DNA from: Shinisaurus crocodilurus
Lineage: Eukaryota > Chordata > Lepidosauria > Squamata > Shinisauridae
Direction: 5' to 3'
DNA length: 64,000 nt
Assembly (NCBI GenBank): GCA_021292165.1
Contig: CM037876.1
Span: forward strand, 38,178,575 to 38,242,574
Shown here: positions 33,380-43,524 of the stretch, one piece after another
Position numbering within the stretch: the stretch's first letter is position 1
Layout: the number at the start of each line of letters is the position of its first letter
The notes under the pieces: generated by a model
What the model was told of the DNA's origin: nothing
Databases searched by the model: none
What the model saw: only the letters and a program-made list of their open reading frames with translations
Made by a program: the position numbers and the translations under genes

Positions 33380-34190
33380 ATAACAATAATAGGTTCCAAT
33401 TACCAGAGGGGTAGCTGCGACGACCCGACCCTTTACACTTTAGGACCACGCGCACAAACCCTTCTCAGGCCAAGCATCAGCACAGCACTTAAAAACCTGA
33501 GTGGAGGGTCAAATGAAACCTTTCCCCTACTAATGAGGGGAAAGATTAATGCTGGTTATTAAGGATCTATGGTAGCTTAAATTTATGATGCTGTGGGTAC
33601 AAAGGTGTGTGTGTAGATTTAAAAGTAGAGCAGGTAATAACACCAAGCTGACACGTAGGATTTTGGTAGTTAACAAAATAAAAATAAGTTTATTTTAATT
33701 CTCAAAATCTTAGTTCCAGAAAATAAACCTGCCTACACCAAACACTTTGTAACTAACCTAACTCCCAAACTCCAAATTCTCCCGACACACTACAAACTCT
33801 CTCCCATATCACACTAACTCCAACCACCTAAAACTCTCTAACCCAACTCCACACTCCCATAACACTCAACTCACTAACTCGACTCACTGACATAAAACCT
33901 AACTGACTCAGACATCACTCAAACACTCCTTATATACTCCTCCCCCCACCCTTTCCAATACATCACAAACCACACCCACTCGGTTCAACATTCTAGACAC
34001 AGTAAACATACTAATGCAGACATACACCAGGGAACTGAATTGTGGGGTTACGCCACAGTAGCCATGTTAATCCGTTGCAGTGAAAATAACAAAGCGTCTT
34101 GTGGCACCTTAAAGACTAACAAAATCATGATTGCATAAGCATTCGTGGACTACAGCCCACCTCATCAGATGCATGGAGTAAGGAGTATTA
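33380..34190. repeat. 'gtagccatgtta' repeat, split by a solo LTR
   Basis: 'ccagaggggtagc' at 33403-33415 continues after the LTR as 'gtagccatgttaatccg', 'gtcttgtggcacct', 'aaagactaacaaaat' and 'cacctcatcagatgcatgg'. The same consensus occurs in reverse at 47650-47800, uninterrupted. The family is widespread in sauropsid genomes, but I do not know its class. Confidence 0.65.
33416..34057 (-). mobile_element. solo LTR, minus strand
   Basis: TG...CA ends with the 5-bp duplication gtagc (33411-33415 and 34058-34062). On the minus strand a TATA box (complement of 33930-33936, ggagtatataagg) precedes a polyadenylation signal AATAAA (complement of 33689-33694), giving U3, R and U5 in order. Removing the LTR restores the interrupted repeat, which confirms both boundaries. 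No internal region, primer-binding site or gag/pol adjoins. Whether it is ERV or gypsy was not determined. Confidence 0.88.
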
Positions 34191-34439
34191 TCCTGAGTTA
34201 CAGGTACACACAATTGTAAACTATGAAGTCAGAGAGAAATTAAATGCAAAAAGTATTGATAATGGTAATTACCTTATTAAAAGTGGCTATCCACAAAATA
34301 GTTGTTGGATGATAACATAGACATCCTTGCATAGGTGAGCTAGTAATTAACACATGTAACGTGATTTTAAAAAATAAATGCATTCTATTCAGGCTAGTAA
34401 TGTACGCATACCTTTTGGGATGCTTGCCCCCCACTGCTC

Positions 34440-34890
34440 AATTCCTTGTGCGGCGACAGCGAGGCTTCATTTCGACTTTCTGGGGACCCAGAAGTGACAC
34501 GACGGGTTCCGGCGCTGTGCCAGGAACCGTGTGGCCATTTTAAGGTGGTTTCCTATGGTATTTACCTGAAAAAAGCAGCACTGGGGTCCCCGTCACGTCA
34601 GTTCCTGGCACAGCGCCAGGACCCGTCGCATCACTTCCAGGTCCCCGGCACTGCGTTTTTCACATAAGTACCATAGAAAACCACCTTTTAAATGTGGTTT
34701 TCTATGGTATTTACGTGAAACACGCAGCGCCGGCCACCGGGGACCCGGAAGTACCTCTCCCCGGCTCCTCTCCGGGGAGATGTGCCAAGCTGGGGAAAAG
34801 GTAAGTGCCGCAGGGCTCGGGGGGGGTCGAGCGGGGCAAGTTCACCCCGCTTCCACCACCCCCTATCGAGATCTGCGCACATCCCTAATC
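34440..34890. mobile_element. GC-rich hairpin-bearing repeat, '...acatcccta' end
   Basis: Contains several nested inverted repeats: 'accatagaaaaccacc' against 'ggttttctatggt' at about 34670-34711, and 'cgctgtgccaggaac' against 'gttcctggcacagcg'. It ends in 'gcgcacatccctaatc', resembling the ending of the element that begins 'tagggatgtg' at 59513. It is probably a non-autonomous DNA transposon, and no duplication was found. Confidence 0.45.
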
Positions 34891-35510
34891 AGGACACAGG
34901 AGATAGAGCTGAACCTTATTTTAAAATAAGAGTTTTATTTTCTTAAAAACAAAAAGAACAAACAATACAGAAAGAATAACAAAACAAACAAACAAAAAGG
35001 ACTTCCTATTTTCTCAACAACAAAGATAAGTAACAATATTTTCTCTTACTCGATATTTCAAAGAAATTTCTCTTTTTTCTATTGTCCAATATTTTTCATC
35101 TTATTCGTCAAACCCACAAATACACAAATCATTTTTTCTGTTCTCTGCAAAAAAAAAGTCCATTAGAGGTTTCCACTCAAGCATAAACAAAGATGTTGAC
35201 TTTTCTTTGATTAATGTCGTAAACTTAGCCATCTCCGCCAACTCCAGCATCTTCACCATTCATTCTTCTACTGAAGGTCGCTGCCATTGTCATATATAAG
35301 AATAGAGTTCCATGACTTCTTTCCAACTGATTATCCATTATTCCAAGAAGAAAGGACTCTGGCTTAAATTGTATATTAATCTTTAAAATCTTTAGAATTA
35401 ATGAATGTATTTGTATTCAAAACTTTTTGGCTTTCTTGCAAGTCCACTACATATGATAAAACATCCCTACTTGTTGTTCACATTTCCAACTGGCATTTGA
35501 GGTACCATTA

Positions 35511-35762
35511 CAGGCAGTCCCCAGGTTACAAACGAGTTCCATTCTTAAGAATGTCTTTAAGTTGAATTTGTATGTAAGTCAGAACAGCATAGCGTTCTAT
35601 ACATTAAAATCAGCATTTATGCAAAGTGCATAAATTACGCAAATTGAGTAGTATGCTACGCTATGTACTCTATGTAAACGACGTCGTGCCAGGGAACCCA
35701 GAAGTCTGTTCTTAAGTATGGGTTGTCTGTAAGTCGGATGTTCTTAACTCGGGGACTGCCTG
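35511..35762. mobile_element. Tigger-like MITE inside L1
   Basis: It starts 'caggcagtccccaggttac', ends 'aactcggggactgcctg', and is flanked by TA (35509-35510 and 35763-35764). The arms 'acaaacgagttccattc' and 'gtaagtcggatgttc' are sub-terminal inverted regions. Its family differs from the 24786/27439 pair, and it is non-coding. Confidence 0.88.
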
Positions 35763-36269
35763 TATACATTTTAGCCAATTTCTCTGGAGACATATACCAA
35801 TGGTATATCATCTTATAAAAATTCTCTTTAAGGCTAGAATATAATGTAAATTTCAAACCTTTTAACCACAAATTTTCCCACTGTTTCATATATATATATA
35901 TAATTCAAAGTTTTGAGCCCATTTTACCATACATTCTTTCACTTTCTCTTCTGTCTCAAATTTCAACAAGAGCTTATACATTTTAGCAATAACATGTTCA
36001 TCATTAGTACATAGTTCTCTTTCAAATTCCGACTTATTTTGTTCAAAACCATAAAGCCTTTTATCTGTTTTAAACCTTTTTGTATCATTTGTAAATAAGA
36101 AAACCATTGACACATATAACCTTCTTTTATCAAATCTATTGATTTTATCTTATATTTACCTTCTGAAAATTCTAAAATATCATGATAAGTAAACCAATTA
36201 TGCATACTTGTCATTTATCTTCTATAATAAGCTTCTTGCACTGATAACCACAATGGTATTTTAGACAAA

Positions 36270-36503
36270 ATCGTAGTGGTGAGAGTGTTGGACTGGGACT
36301 CGGGAGATCCGGGTTCTAGTCCCCACTCGGCCATGAAACTCACTGGGTGACTTTGGGCCAGTCACTGACTCTCAGCCTAACCTACCTCACAGGGTTGTTG
36401 TGAGGATAAAATGGAGAGGAGGAGGACAATTATGTAAGCCGCCTTGGGTTTCTTGCAGGAAAAAAGGTGGGGTATAATAAATAAATAAATAAATAAATAA
36501 ATT
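36270..36503 (+). mobile_element. MIR-like CORE-SINE inside L1
   Basis: 'gagagtgttggactggg', B-box-like 'ggttctagtccccac', CORE 'aaactcactgggtgacttt', 'gggttgttgtgaggataa', L2-like end 'aagccgccttgggtttc' and an (AAAT)n tail at 36475-36503. It is inserted antisense to the host L1, so it is younger than the L1. Confidence 0.92.
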
Positions 36504-36729
36504 CCATATTCTTAAAATGGCACATCTAACAAAATGATTATTAAATTCTACATTAACCTTAGCTTTGTCATACCACAAATACCCATGCCACCCAAATCTC
36601 AGTTCATGTCCTTCTAACTCCAGTAATCTTCTGTTCTTCAACAACAACCATTCTTTCATCCATACTAAGCAACAAGCTGCAGTATATAATTTCAAATCAG
36701 GTAAACCCAAAGAGATAGAGCTGAACCTC

Positions 36730-37960
36730 TTGATGAATTGTAGTTCAGCTGTTTCACTAATTTGTTACCAAGTATTCCTAAACACCCATAGGAAATGTTT
36801 GTGATTGTTTCATAGTAATCTATAGATATACAGGTATGATGTATATAGACGTATGTAGATGTACAGATGCACAGTGTGAAAGTCTCCTGAAGGCAAATGG
36901 AACCTGTGCACCAGAGCTAATGTCAATGCTGTTTTAAAGAAAGGGGAGAGAGTGGTCTCTGGAGTCCCAAGAAAAGATGACAAATATTTGTGCTGTGAAG
37001 GAGTTAAAATACTATGCTAGAGCACATTATGCCAAAGGCTAAAGGAGTGTGCATCCCCTTTCTTTAATTCTCATTACATCCGCTGATAGTTTCTCCACAC
37101 ACACACACCACTTGCTTGTGTGCCCCGCTTAGCCCAACCACCTTAGTCAGGAAAGGACAAAGTAAATAAAGGTCAAGTGAGATGTCAACCTAAGCAATTT
37201 CTAAGAGGAGAACTTGGACATGACCGTGAGATTAGAAACAGTGACCTGTCACAGTGGCGGGGGGGAGCTGCCTTTTATCCAATACAAACTACAGCTGCTG
37301 ATCAAAATGTGGCTCTCGTTTATTTGCATTTTAATATTTCCCACCCTTCCCCCTGGGTTTGCTTTCTCATCTTCTTTTCTACATAGGCCATAAATATATA
37401 GTTCAGATGGGGGCAGGCAGGGGATATGCTTTGAATGCAATAGCCCGAAGACTTTCAGCTCTTATGCAAAGACTAAAAGAAATCTCTCTTTTTCATTAGA
37501 GAGATCTATGTTGTGACAATAATATAAATTGCAATGGAATAAGATGTAATTATTATTACCGGTATTTTTTAAAAAATGTGGGTACATTTAACGTACGGGT
37601 GAGGAACATTTTCTCTGTCAAAGATTGCATTCCCCCCCACACACAGAGTAATCTGTCAGGAGCTGTGTGCTGCGGTGGGCGGTGCCAAAGCCAGGAGTGG
37701 GCAGGGCCAGAGCCAAATGTGGGTGGGGCCACCACTTCCTCTTTCTTTTTCTACCATCCCCTTTTTTCTCTCTATTTCTGCCACTCCCTTCTTTCTCTTT
37801 CTTTGTGCCATCCCTTTCTCTCTCTCCCTATACCTGCCTGCCAGGGAAGGGACAGATCACTCTTGCCAGAGGTCTGAACCAAATTTAACTAACCAAATGT
37901 TTGGGTTAGCTACTCTTCTCTCCTCTCTTTCCTCTTACTTTTTCTGTTGTAATACGCTAG
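36730..37960. other. unassigned stretch
   Basis: (CA)n-like run near 37097. About 37400-37570 is AT-rich without repeat words. 37660-37870 is pyrimidine-rich with 'gcggtgggcggtgcc' and 'gtgggcagggcc', probably part of a repeat. No gene. Confidence 0.3.
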
Positions 37961-37962
37961 TA

Positions 37963-38877
37963 CAGTGATGGCGAACCTATGGCACGGGTGCCACAGCTGG
38001 CACGCAGGGACCTCTCTGTGGGCACTCGAGCCATTGGTCACCAGATCGCGAAAAGACCGTCCCCTTCTGCAAAACACTAATGATCTTGTTCTTTCTCACA
38101 GTGTGGAACAGAATGATTTTATTCTAGAATTCCTGTTACAGAATTATTTTCTACATTGTTATCACATTTAAAAGATTTTGAAGAATGACTGAGGCACAGA
38201 GCATGACTTGGATGTAAAGCCCTAACAGTTGACCTGAGTGCTGCATGTGTTGCTCTCAAACTAACGGAGTATGAGCCAAGGTTTGACAAATTATCAGCAT
38301 GCACGCAATAGCAAAAATCACATTAATTGTGCAAAAGCATGCCCAATGCAAACTTTTACCTAATGCAGTGTTTGCAGTCCAAGACATAAAGTGTTTAAAA
38401 TGTGTTAAGCACATTTAGTTTTCTTGTTTATCTTGCTCATCCTAGTACAGGTTGACTTTTACTTTTACTAATCCGACACCTGTAGAAGCAGGGAAAGGAC
38501 CCAGAGTAAAGCTTGCCCCATACAATTTCAGTCTGGCATATAATCATATTACAAGTTGAGAATCTTACATGTGCCTAATTATCTAAAAAGTTTGTATAAA
38601 TTCCCTTCAGGCTATGTGTACAATGTAGTACTATAATAATTTTTTGAGTTGATTTTTTTTTCCCAACAAAAAACTGTTTGTATCATTGAAAGCTCTGTTA
38701 TTGTGTTTTTCTTTAAAGACAAAAGATGTTAATTAGTTCGGACAACTGTATGAGTTGTTTTTCTAAAACTAAAACCTCGGTATTCAGGTTTAATTGCAGT
38801 GTTGGCACTTTGAAATAAATAAGTTGGTTTTGTGTTGCAGTTTGGGCACTCGGGCTCAAAAAGGTTCGCCATCACTG
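37963..38877. mobile_element. non-autonomous hAT element, 'cagtgatggcgaacc' family
   Basis: Left end 'cagtgatggcgaacctatgg' and right end 'aaggttcgccatcactg' are inverted repeats, with a perfect 8-bp duplication cgctagta (37955-37962 and 38878-38885). Sub-terminal 'gcacgggtgccac' and 'tgggcactcgggctc' are characteristic of this family. The 0.9-kb interior has only short frames and no recognisable transposase catalytic region, so it is an internally deleted or decayed derivative. Confidence 0.92.
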
Positions 38878-38940
38878 CGCTAGTACTTGTTTTGTGTATA
38901 GATTAAAGGATAAATCTTTCATAGCCTGTTATGTGGGAAG

Positions 38941-40215
38941 CAGGGCCGGTGCTACCATTAGGCCAACTAGGCGGCTGCCTAGGGCGCCGGGCTGAAGGGG
39001 GTGCCAGAAACTCCAACTCCCTCCCGAAAACACTTCACATATATCTACGGAAGAAAAGCTTTTTTAAAAAAAAAGTCTTTCTGGGTTGTTTGAACTGCCC
39101 GTCGCTAGCTGCTCTCCTCTTCCTCTCCCCCCTGTGGGATAATAAACTCTCTCTCTCTCTCTCTCGCTCTGCCTTCGCTTCCAAGGAACACACAAACTGA
39201 CTCTCCCAAAGATTTCTTTTGTGATCACATGAACTGAGGATCTCCCAAAGATTTCTATTGTGATCACATGAACTGAGGAGCGGTGGCGGCAGCAGCAGGA
39301 AGAGACAGAGCGGGAGAAGAAATAAGAGGGGAGGGTGGAGGGGAGTTTACATGACATCTCTCTGTGCCAGTTTTAGCAGATCCCCACTGCAATTTTTTCT
39401 TTCTTTTTCCTTTTCACTGTTCAGTTTTACAGGAAGGCGCAGCAAAACAAGAGAAGAGAGGGAGAGAGGTTGAGAGGGAAAGCTGCAAAGAGGCTTATAG
39501 AGGAGGGCGGGCTGCAGGCTTACTTCGAGCTCCTCCTGCTGTCAGTGCCTCAGCCAATCAAAAGGCTCCGGAGTTGGGAGACGCTGGAAGAAGCGGCAGG
39601 GAGGAGGAGGAGGCGCTTTGTAAAGACAGGCTGGGGGCTGGGCAAAGGAGGCAACACGCGCACACACACGCCTGCCTAGACGAGGCTCCAGTTTCCTCAG
39701 GGGCTCTTGGAGCTGGGCTTTCCTTCGTTCCTGCGCTCTAAAGACTTCCAGTATAAAAGTGTTTTCTCCACACTCGTTTCAAGCCAGTCTTCCCCCCACA
39801 CCCCATTTTCAAAATCCTGCCAAAAGACACATACTTATATTATTAAAGTGATTCCTTTCATGGACAATTCACTCCCACAGCCACTGATAATGCCTACTGT
39901 TTGGGGAAGTCCCCCCCCCTTCTAGTCCCCTTTGGTACCTTCATATGAAAGCGAAAATCTGTATAATGGATCTTAGCTTTATCCAACGGGATAACTGAGG
40001 ATATCTTGATAGATTTTGAGAAATGTAGCAAATTGGTACTACATCAACATGTATTTTATGTATGTTTGTCAATGTTTATGATAATAATTTTTTTAGGTTT
40101 TGCCAATTGACTTTTAATGGGCATAGGGCTGGAGGGAGGGAGGGCTCAAGTGGGAAGGGGGGGCGCTAAATATCTGATCTTGCCTAGGGCACCAAACGGC
40201 CTTGCACCGGCCCTG
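38941..40215. mobile_element. non-autonomous hAT element, copy B of the 26272 family
   Basis: It starts 'cagggccggtgctacc' and ends 'cttgcaccggccctg'. Flanks tgtgggaag and tgtgggag differ by one base. Both sub-terminal regions match copy A at 26272 in opposite orientation ('aactaggcggctgcctag' left; 'tgcctagggcacc' right). The interior differs from copy A: a 39-bp tandem repeat at 39202-39279, a GC-rich block at about 39440-39730 with a CCAAT word (39554-39558), then an AT-rich part with TATAAAA near 39753. No transposase is encoded. Confidence 0.85.
39202..39279. repeat. 39-bp tandem repeat x2
   Basis: Two adjacent 39-bp units that differ at one base, each beginning 'tctcccaaagatttct' and containing 'tgatcacatgaactg'. 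Confidence 0.9.
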
Positions 40216-40464
40216 TGTGGGAGACGTGATTATGTCCAAGCCAAGTTCACAGAACCCTTAAAGAACGAGATATTACAGTATGGCTGGCTAGAAGCCTCAA
40301 CAGGAGCACTAACATACTGCAACATTTTGTTACAGGAACCACTTGTATGTGTTTAAATTTGGGGAGCCTGTTCCAGATACGGTTTCCGTAAAACTGCAAA
40401 ATTCAAGTTGAAACTTAACAAAATCCTGTAGTGTCCATTTGTTTTCCATTTAATCTTACTTCAA

Positions 40465-40575
40465 AGCAGCCACCCCCAAACTGGTGCCCCCCCAGATGTT
40501 TTTGGACAACACCTCCAATCATATGCCAACCACTGGCCATGCTAGCCAGGGCTGATGGGAGTTGTAGTCATCGGT
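40465..40575. mobile_element. truncated palindromic hAT MITE
   Basis: Left end 'cagccacccccaaactgg', arm 'gatgtttttggacaac' and partial right arm 'gatgggagttgtagtc'. The right terminus is missing. Confidence 0.6.
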
Positions 40576-40599
40576 GGTCATTGTGGTCAAATCAGACAG

Positions 40600-40730
40600 C
40601 CTAATTCGGACGCATCAAGGACCAACCAGCAAACTTTGGAAGATGGTCACTCTGATGGCGTGGGAATGCTGCTGCTAGTCTTGACAGATGTGGGCCTGAT
40701 CCAGCAAGGACATTCTTCCATTCTTATGGT
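40600..40730 (+). mobile_element. CR1-type LINE 3' fragment
   Basis: 'gatgtgggcctgatccagc' and 'cattcttccattcttatgg' resemble the CR1 3' end seen at 32855 and 55640. Short and degraded. Confidence 0.45.
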
Positions 40731-40734
40731 AAAC

Positions 40735-41805
40735 AAAATGTATACAGAGCTGGAAAATATAATGTTGAATATTGAGAATGGGTTACTCCATCCAATTTCC
40801 TAACCACCAGCAGTACTATAAATGAGGATGATTAGCTCTGCCTGCCTTGGCATGACAGGAAGGCGTAGCTCAGGTAAAGAAAGCATGCTCACTGAAAAGC
40901 CAGTTGTCTGAAAATCAGATACCGCCAGGGAGTAGCCCTCCTGATAAGCTTAATTGTTTGTTTTCTCAATATGAATCACCCACTGTTTGTGATTTTGCGG
41001 TCAGTGTTCACTCATCTGCTCCATTCATGATCATTGTATTGTGTTAGGTCTGAGCAAGCTGATGGAAAACAGAAGCATGATAATTAAAATAACAGACTTG
41101 TGAGAAACATGTAACTTCAGTGAAGGCCTGAGAATAAAGTGTTAATGACAAAAGCAGATCACTGAATTCCAAGACAGTTCAGCCTATTCTTTCTTCTACA
41201 AACGCTTAGGATGAATCAGGGCTAACTCACAGATTAGCTTTTTTCGGTGTATACCCAAGAAATGAAATGTTTTATATGTACACCTAAAAATGGCATGTGT
41301 GATGACAAGCTTGTGTTTGCAAACAAATGTACCATAAATAGCATTCATAAAGGTGGAAAAGGCTGTTAAAGAGGGAATCAGTCATCATGTCTTTTGACAT
41401 ATCTGTGAAGCTCCATATTCATAAAAGCATGGCTGGCAGCCAAAGGGATGTGTGTGGTTTGTTCAGGGGACATGGGGCGGGGGGAACACACAGGAGGAGA
41501 GGAAGTTCTTCAGATCCTAAGACTGCACTGCCGGTTCCCTGCAGACGGAAACAGGACCTCTATACTGCAGGCATGACTGCTGCGTAAGTCAGGAACATGG
41601 GAGGAAGTAAAATAAAGCATAGTGATCCCTGAGCTATCTCTGGAGGCATGTGTTCAAATGGAGGAAAGGGGAGGGCCAAGAGAGCAGAGATCAAATCTGG
41701 AAGTGCCGGGCCACTCAGCCAAGCTACCCATTCAGAAAATGGGATGGATTAAAACTTTTGAGGGGAGGAACTAATGGAACAAAAAAATAGCTAAATGAGG
41801 ACAGA
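40735..41805. other. repeat-poor stretch; candidate conserved noncoding DNA
   Basis: About 40850-41350 has no recognised repeats and contains 'ctgataagcttaattgt', 'caatatgaatcacccac' and 'tgataattaaaataacag', AT-rich, site-dense text. Conservation is only inferred. No protein-like frame. Confidence 0.3.
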
Positions 41806-41811
41806 CCATGT

Positions 41812-42105
41812 TAGAACATAAGAAGAGCCATGCTGGATCAGACCAAGGGTCCATCTAGTTCTGTTCACACAGTAGCCAACCAGCTGCCCACGGGAAACCC
41901 ACAAGCAGGACATGAGTACAACAGCACCCTCCCGCCCATGTTCCCCACCAACTGGTGTACATAGGCATACTGCCTCTGATACTGGAAGTAGCATATAGCC
42001 AACAGAACTAGTAGTCATCGATAGACTTCTCCTCCAAGAATTTGTCCAATCCCCTTTTAAACCCATCCGAATTGGTGGCCATGTTCAGTAGCATGGAATG
42101 TTGAC
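41812..42105 (-). mobile_element. CR1-type LINE 3' end, minus strand
   Basis: Reverse of the 3' region: 'gaacataagaagagcca', 'tggatcagaccaaggg', 'gcaggacatgagtacaac' and, further 5' in the element, 'cccttttaaacccatcc' with 'ggtggccatgttcag'. It abuts the CR1 fragment at 42118. Confidence 0.8.
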
Positions 42106-42117
42106 TATCAGTTGAAA

Positions 42118-42850
42118 AATCATAGAATCATAGAAAAGTAGAGTTGGAAGGGGCCTACAAGGCCATCAAGTCCAACCCCCTGCTCAATGCAGGAATCCAG
42201 GTCAAAGCATCCCTGACAGATGGCTGTCCAGCTGCACCTTGAATGCCTCCAGAGTGGGAGAGCCCACCACCTCCCTAGGCAGTTGGTTCCATTGTCTTAT
42301 TGCTCTAACAGTCAAGAAATTTTTCCTGATGTTTAGGAGGAATCTGGGTTCCTGTAACTTGAGCCCATTATTCCGTGTCCTGCAATCTGGGATGATGGAG
42401 AAGAGATCCTGGCCCTCCTCTGAGTGACAACCCTTCAAGTACTGGAAGAGTGCGATCATATCTCCCCTCAGTCTCCTCTTCTGAAGGCTAAACATGCCCA
42501 GTTCTTTCAGTCTCTCTTCATAGGGCCTTGTTTCCAGTCCCTTTATCATCTTTGTTGCCCTCCTCTGAACCCTCTCCAGTTTGTCTACACCAGGGCTTTT
42601 TTTCTGGTGGAACTCACTGGAACTGAGTTCCAGCACCTTTTCTTCTATTAATTGCATTACAATTTAATCGCCATCTACTCCTGAGGAAATGTAATCCAAG
42701 AGTTCTGGTACCTTTTTCTCCAGAAAAAAAGCACTGGTCTACACCCTTCTTAAAGTGTGGTGCCCAGAACTGGATGCAGTACTCAAGATGAGGCCTAACC
42801 AGTGCTGAGAAAAGGGGAATTATCACTTCACATGATTTGGAAAAGAAAAA
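42118..42850 (-). mobile_element. CR1 LINE 3' end, split by a hAT MITE
   Basis: The longest CR1 copy here. The minus strand encodes [20 protein letters not shown] upstream of the insertion, and [40 protein letters not shown] and [14 protein letters not shown] downstream, which is the C-terminal part of CR1 reverse transcriptase. The 3' tail is at 42119-42140. Except for the MITE at 42591-42736 the frame is open over about 400 bp, so it is younger or less decayed than the copies at 8178 and 11711. It is 5' truncated. Confidence 0.92.
42591..42736. mobile_element. hAT MITE inside CR1
   Basis: It starts 'cagggctttttttctgg', ends 'ccagaaaaaaagcactg', and is flanked by the perfect 8-bp duplication gtctacac (42583-42590 and 42737-42744). 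It interrupts the CR1 frame, and excision in silico restores CR1 sequence. Inner arms: 'gagttccagcacctttt' and 'gagttctggtaccttttt'. Confidence 0.93.
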
Positions 42851-43044
42851 CAATAAACTCAGCAGATGGAATGGAGCATGCTCGAGGAGGCTGGCTGGAA
42901 CCCTGAACAGGAGCACCCCACACTGCAACATTTTGTTCCAGTATCACTTGTTTTATTATAATTCATGGTTGTTGGTGGCAGTGCTTGAAACACCTTGTTA
43001 GGGTAGGACTTAAAATGCTAGGCACTGCAGGAATACAGTGGCTG

Positions 43045-43523
43045 GGTTCACACATAACGGTAACCCATCATTTGGGTTGTGGAAGTCTTGGTTGTCAAGT
43101 TGTTCAAACCCAGCCACACAAACAAACCATGGCTTGTTTACCATGAACAACCCAGAAATATAATCTATGATTGGTTGTTGGGTTATGAACTCTGTGTTGT
43201 TTAAACCATGAGTTGGCATTACGTGTGAACCCAGAACCGTGGGTTGTTCATGGGTTGTTTCACCAGGCTATAGATGTGGCAGGCAAAAGCGTGCAAAAAA
43301 AACCCAGCCGCTTTACATGCCTGTACTACAGCACTGCAAAGGCATTTGGGATACAGACATAGAGCAGGTGATGGAGGAGAAAAACAAACACTCCAGGGAT
43401 TGAGAAAACAAACCATTGTTTCTTTGACTGTCTGCCAGGCAAACCCTGGGTAGGGCAACAAACCATGGGTTAACCATGGGTTAAATAAACCATGGGTCAG
43501 TATTATGTGTGTGAACCAGGTCA
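43045..43523. mobile_element. palindromic element, 'aaccatgggtta' family
   Basis: Left end 'gggttcacacataacgg' and right end 'attatgtgtgtgaacc' are inverted. The interior is full of 'aaccatggntt', 'gggttgttcatgggttg' and 'ccatgggttaa' words that pair with each other in many registers. The element has no coding capacity. A partial relative is at 32700. Flanking duplication is doubtful, and the class is unassigned. Confidence 0.55.
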
Positions 43524-43524
43524 G

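Larger units (their letters stand above)
34917..36711 (-). mobile_element. 5'-truncated L1 LINE (ORF2 C-terminus and 3' UTR)
   Basis: Flanked by a 17-bp duplication (gagatagagctgaacct at 34900-34916 and 36712-36728). The minus strand encodes the end of L1 ORF2: GLPDLKLYTAACCLVWMKEW at the 5' end, then WFTYHDILEFSEGKYKI, then MVKWAQNFELY, then LKGLKFTLYSSLKENFYKMI, then a Cys/His-rich segment near 35450. It ends in an A-rich tail seen as T-rich sequence from 34917. ORF2 is the L1 endonuclease and reverse transcriptase; this copy keeps only the part downstream of the catalytic core. It was later hit by a SINE (36270-36503) and a MITE (35511-35762). Confidence 0.9.
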
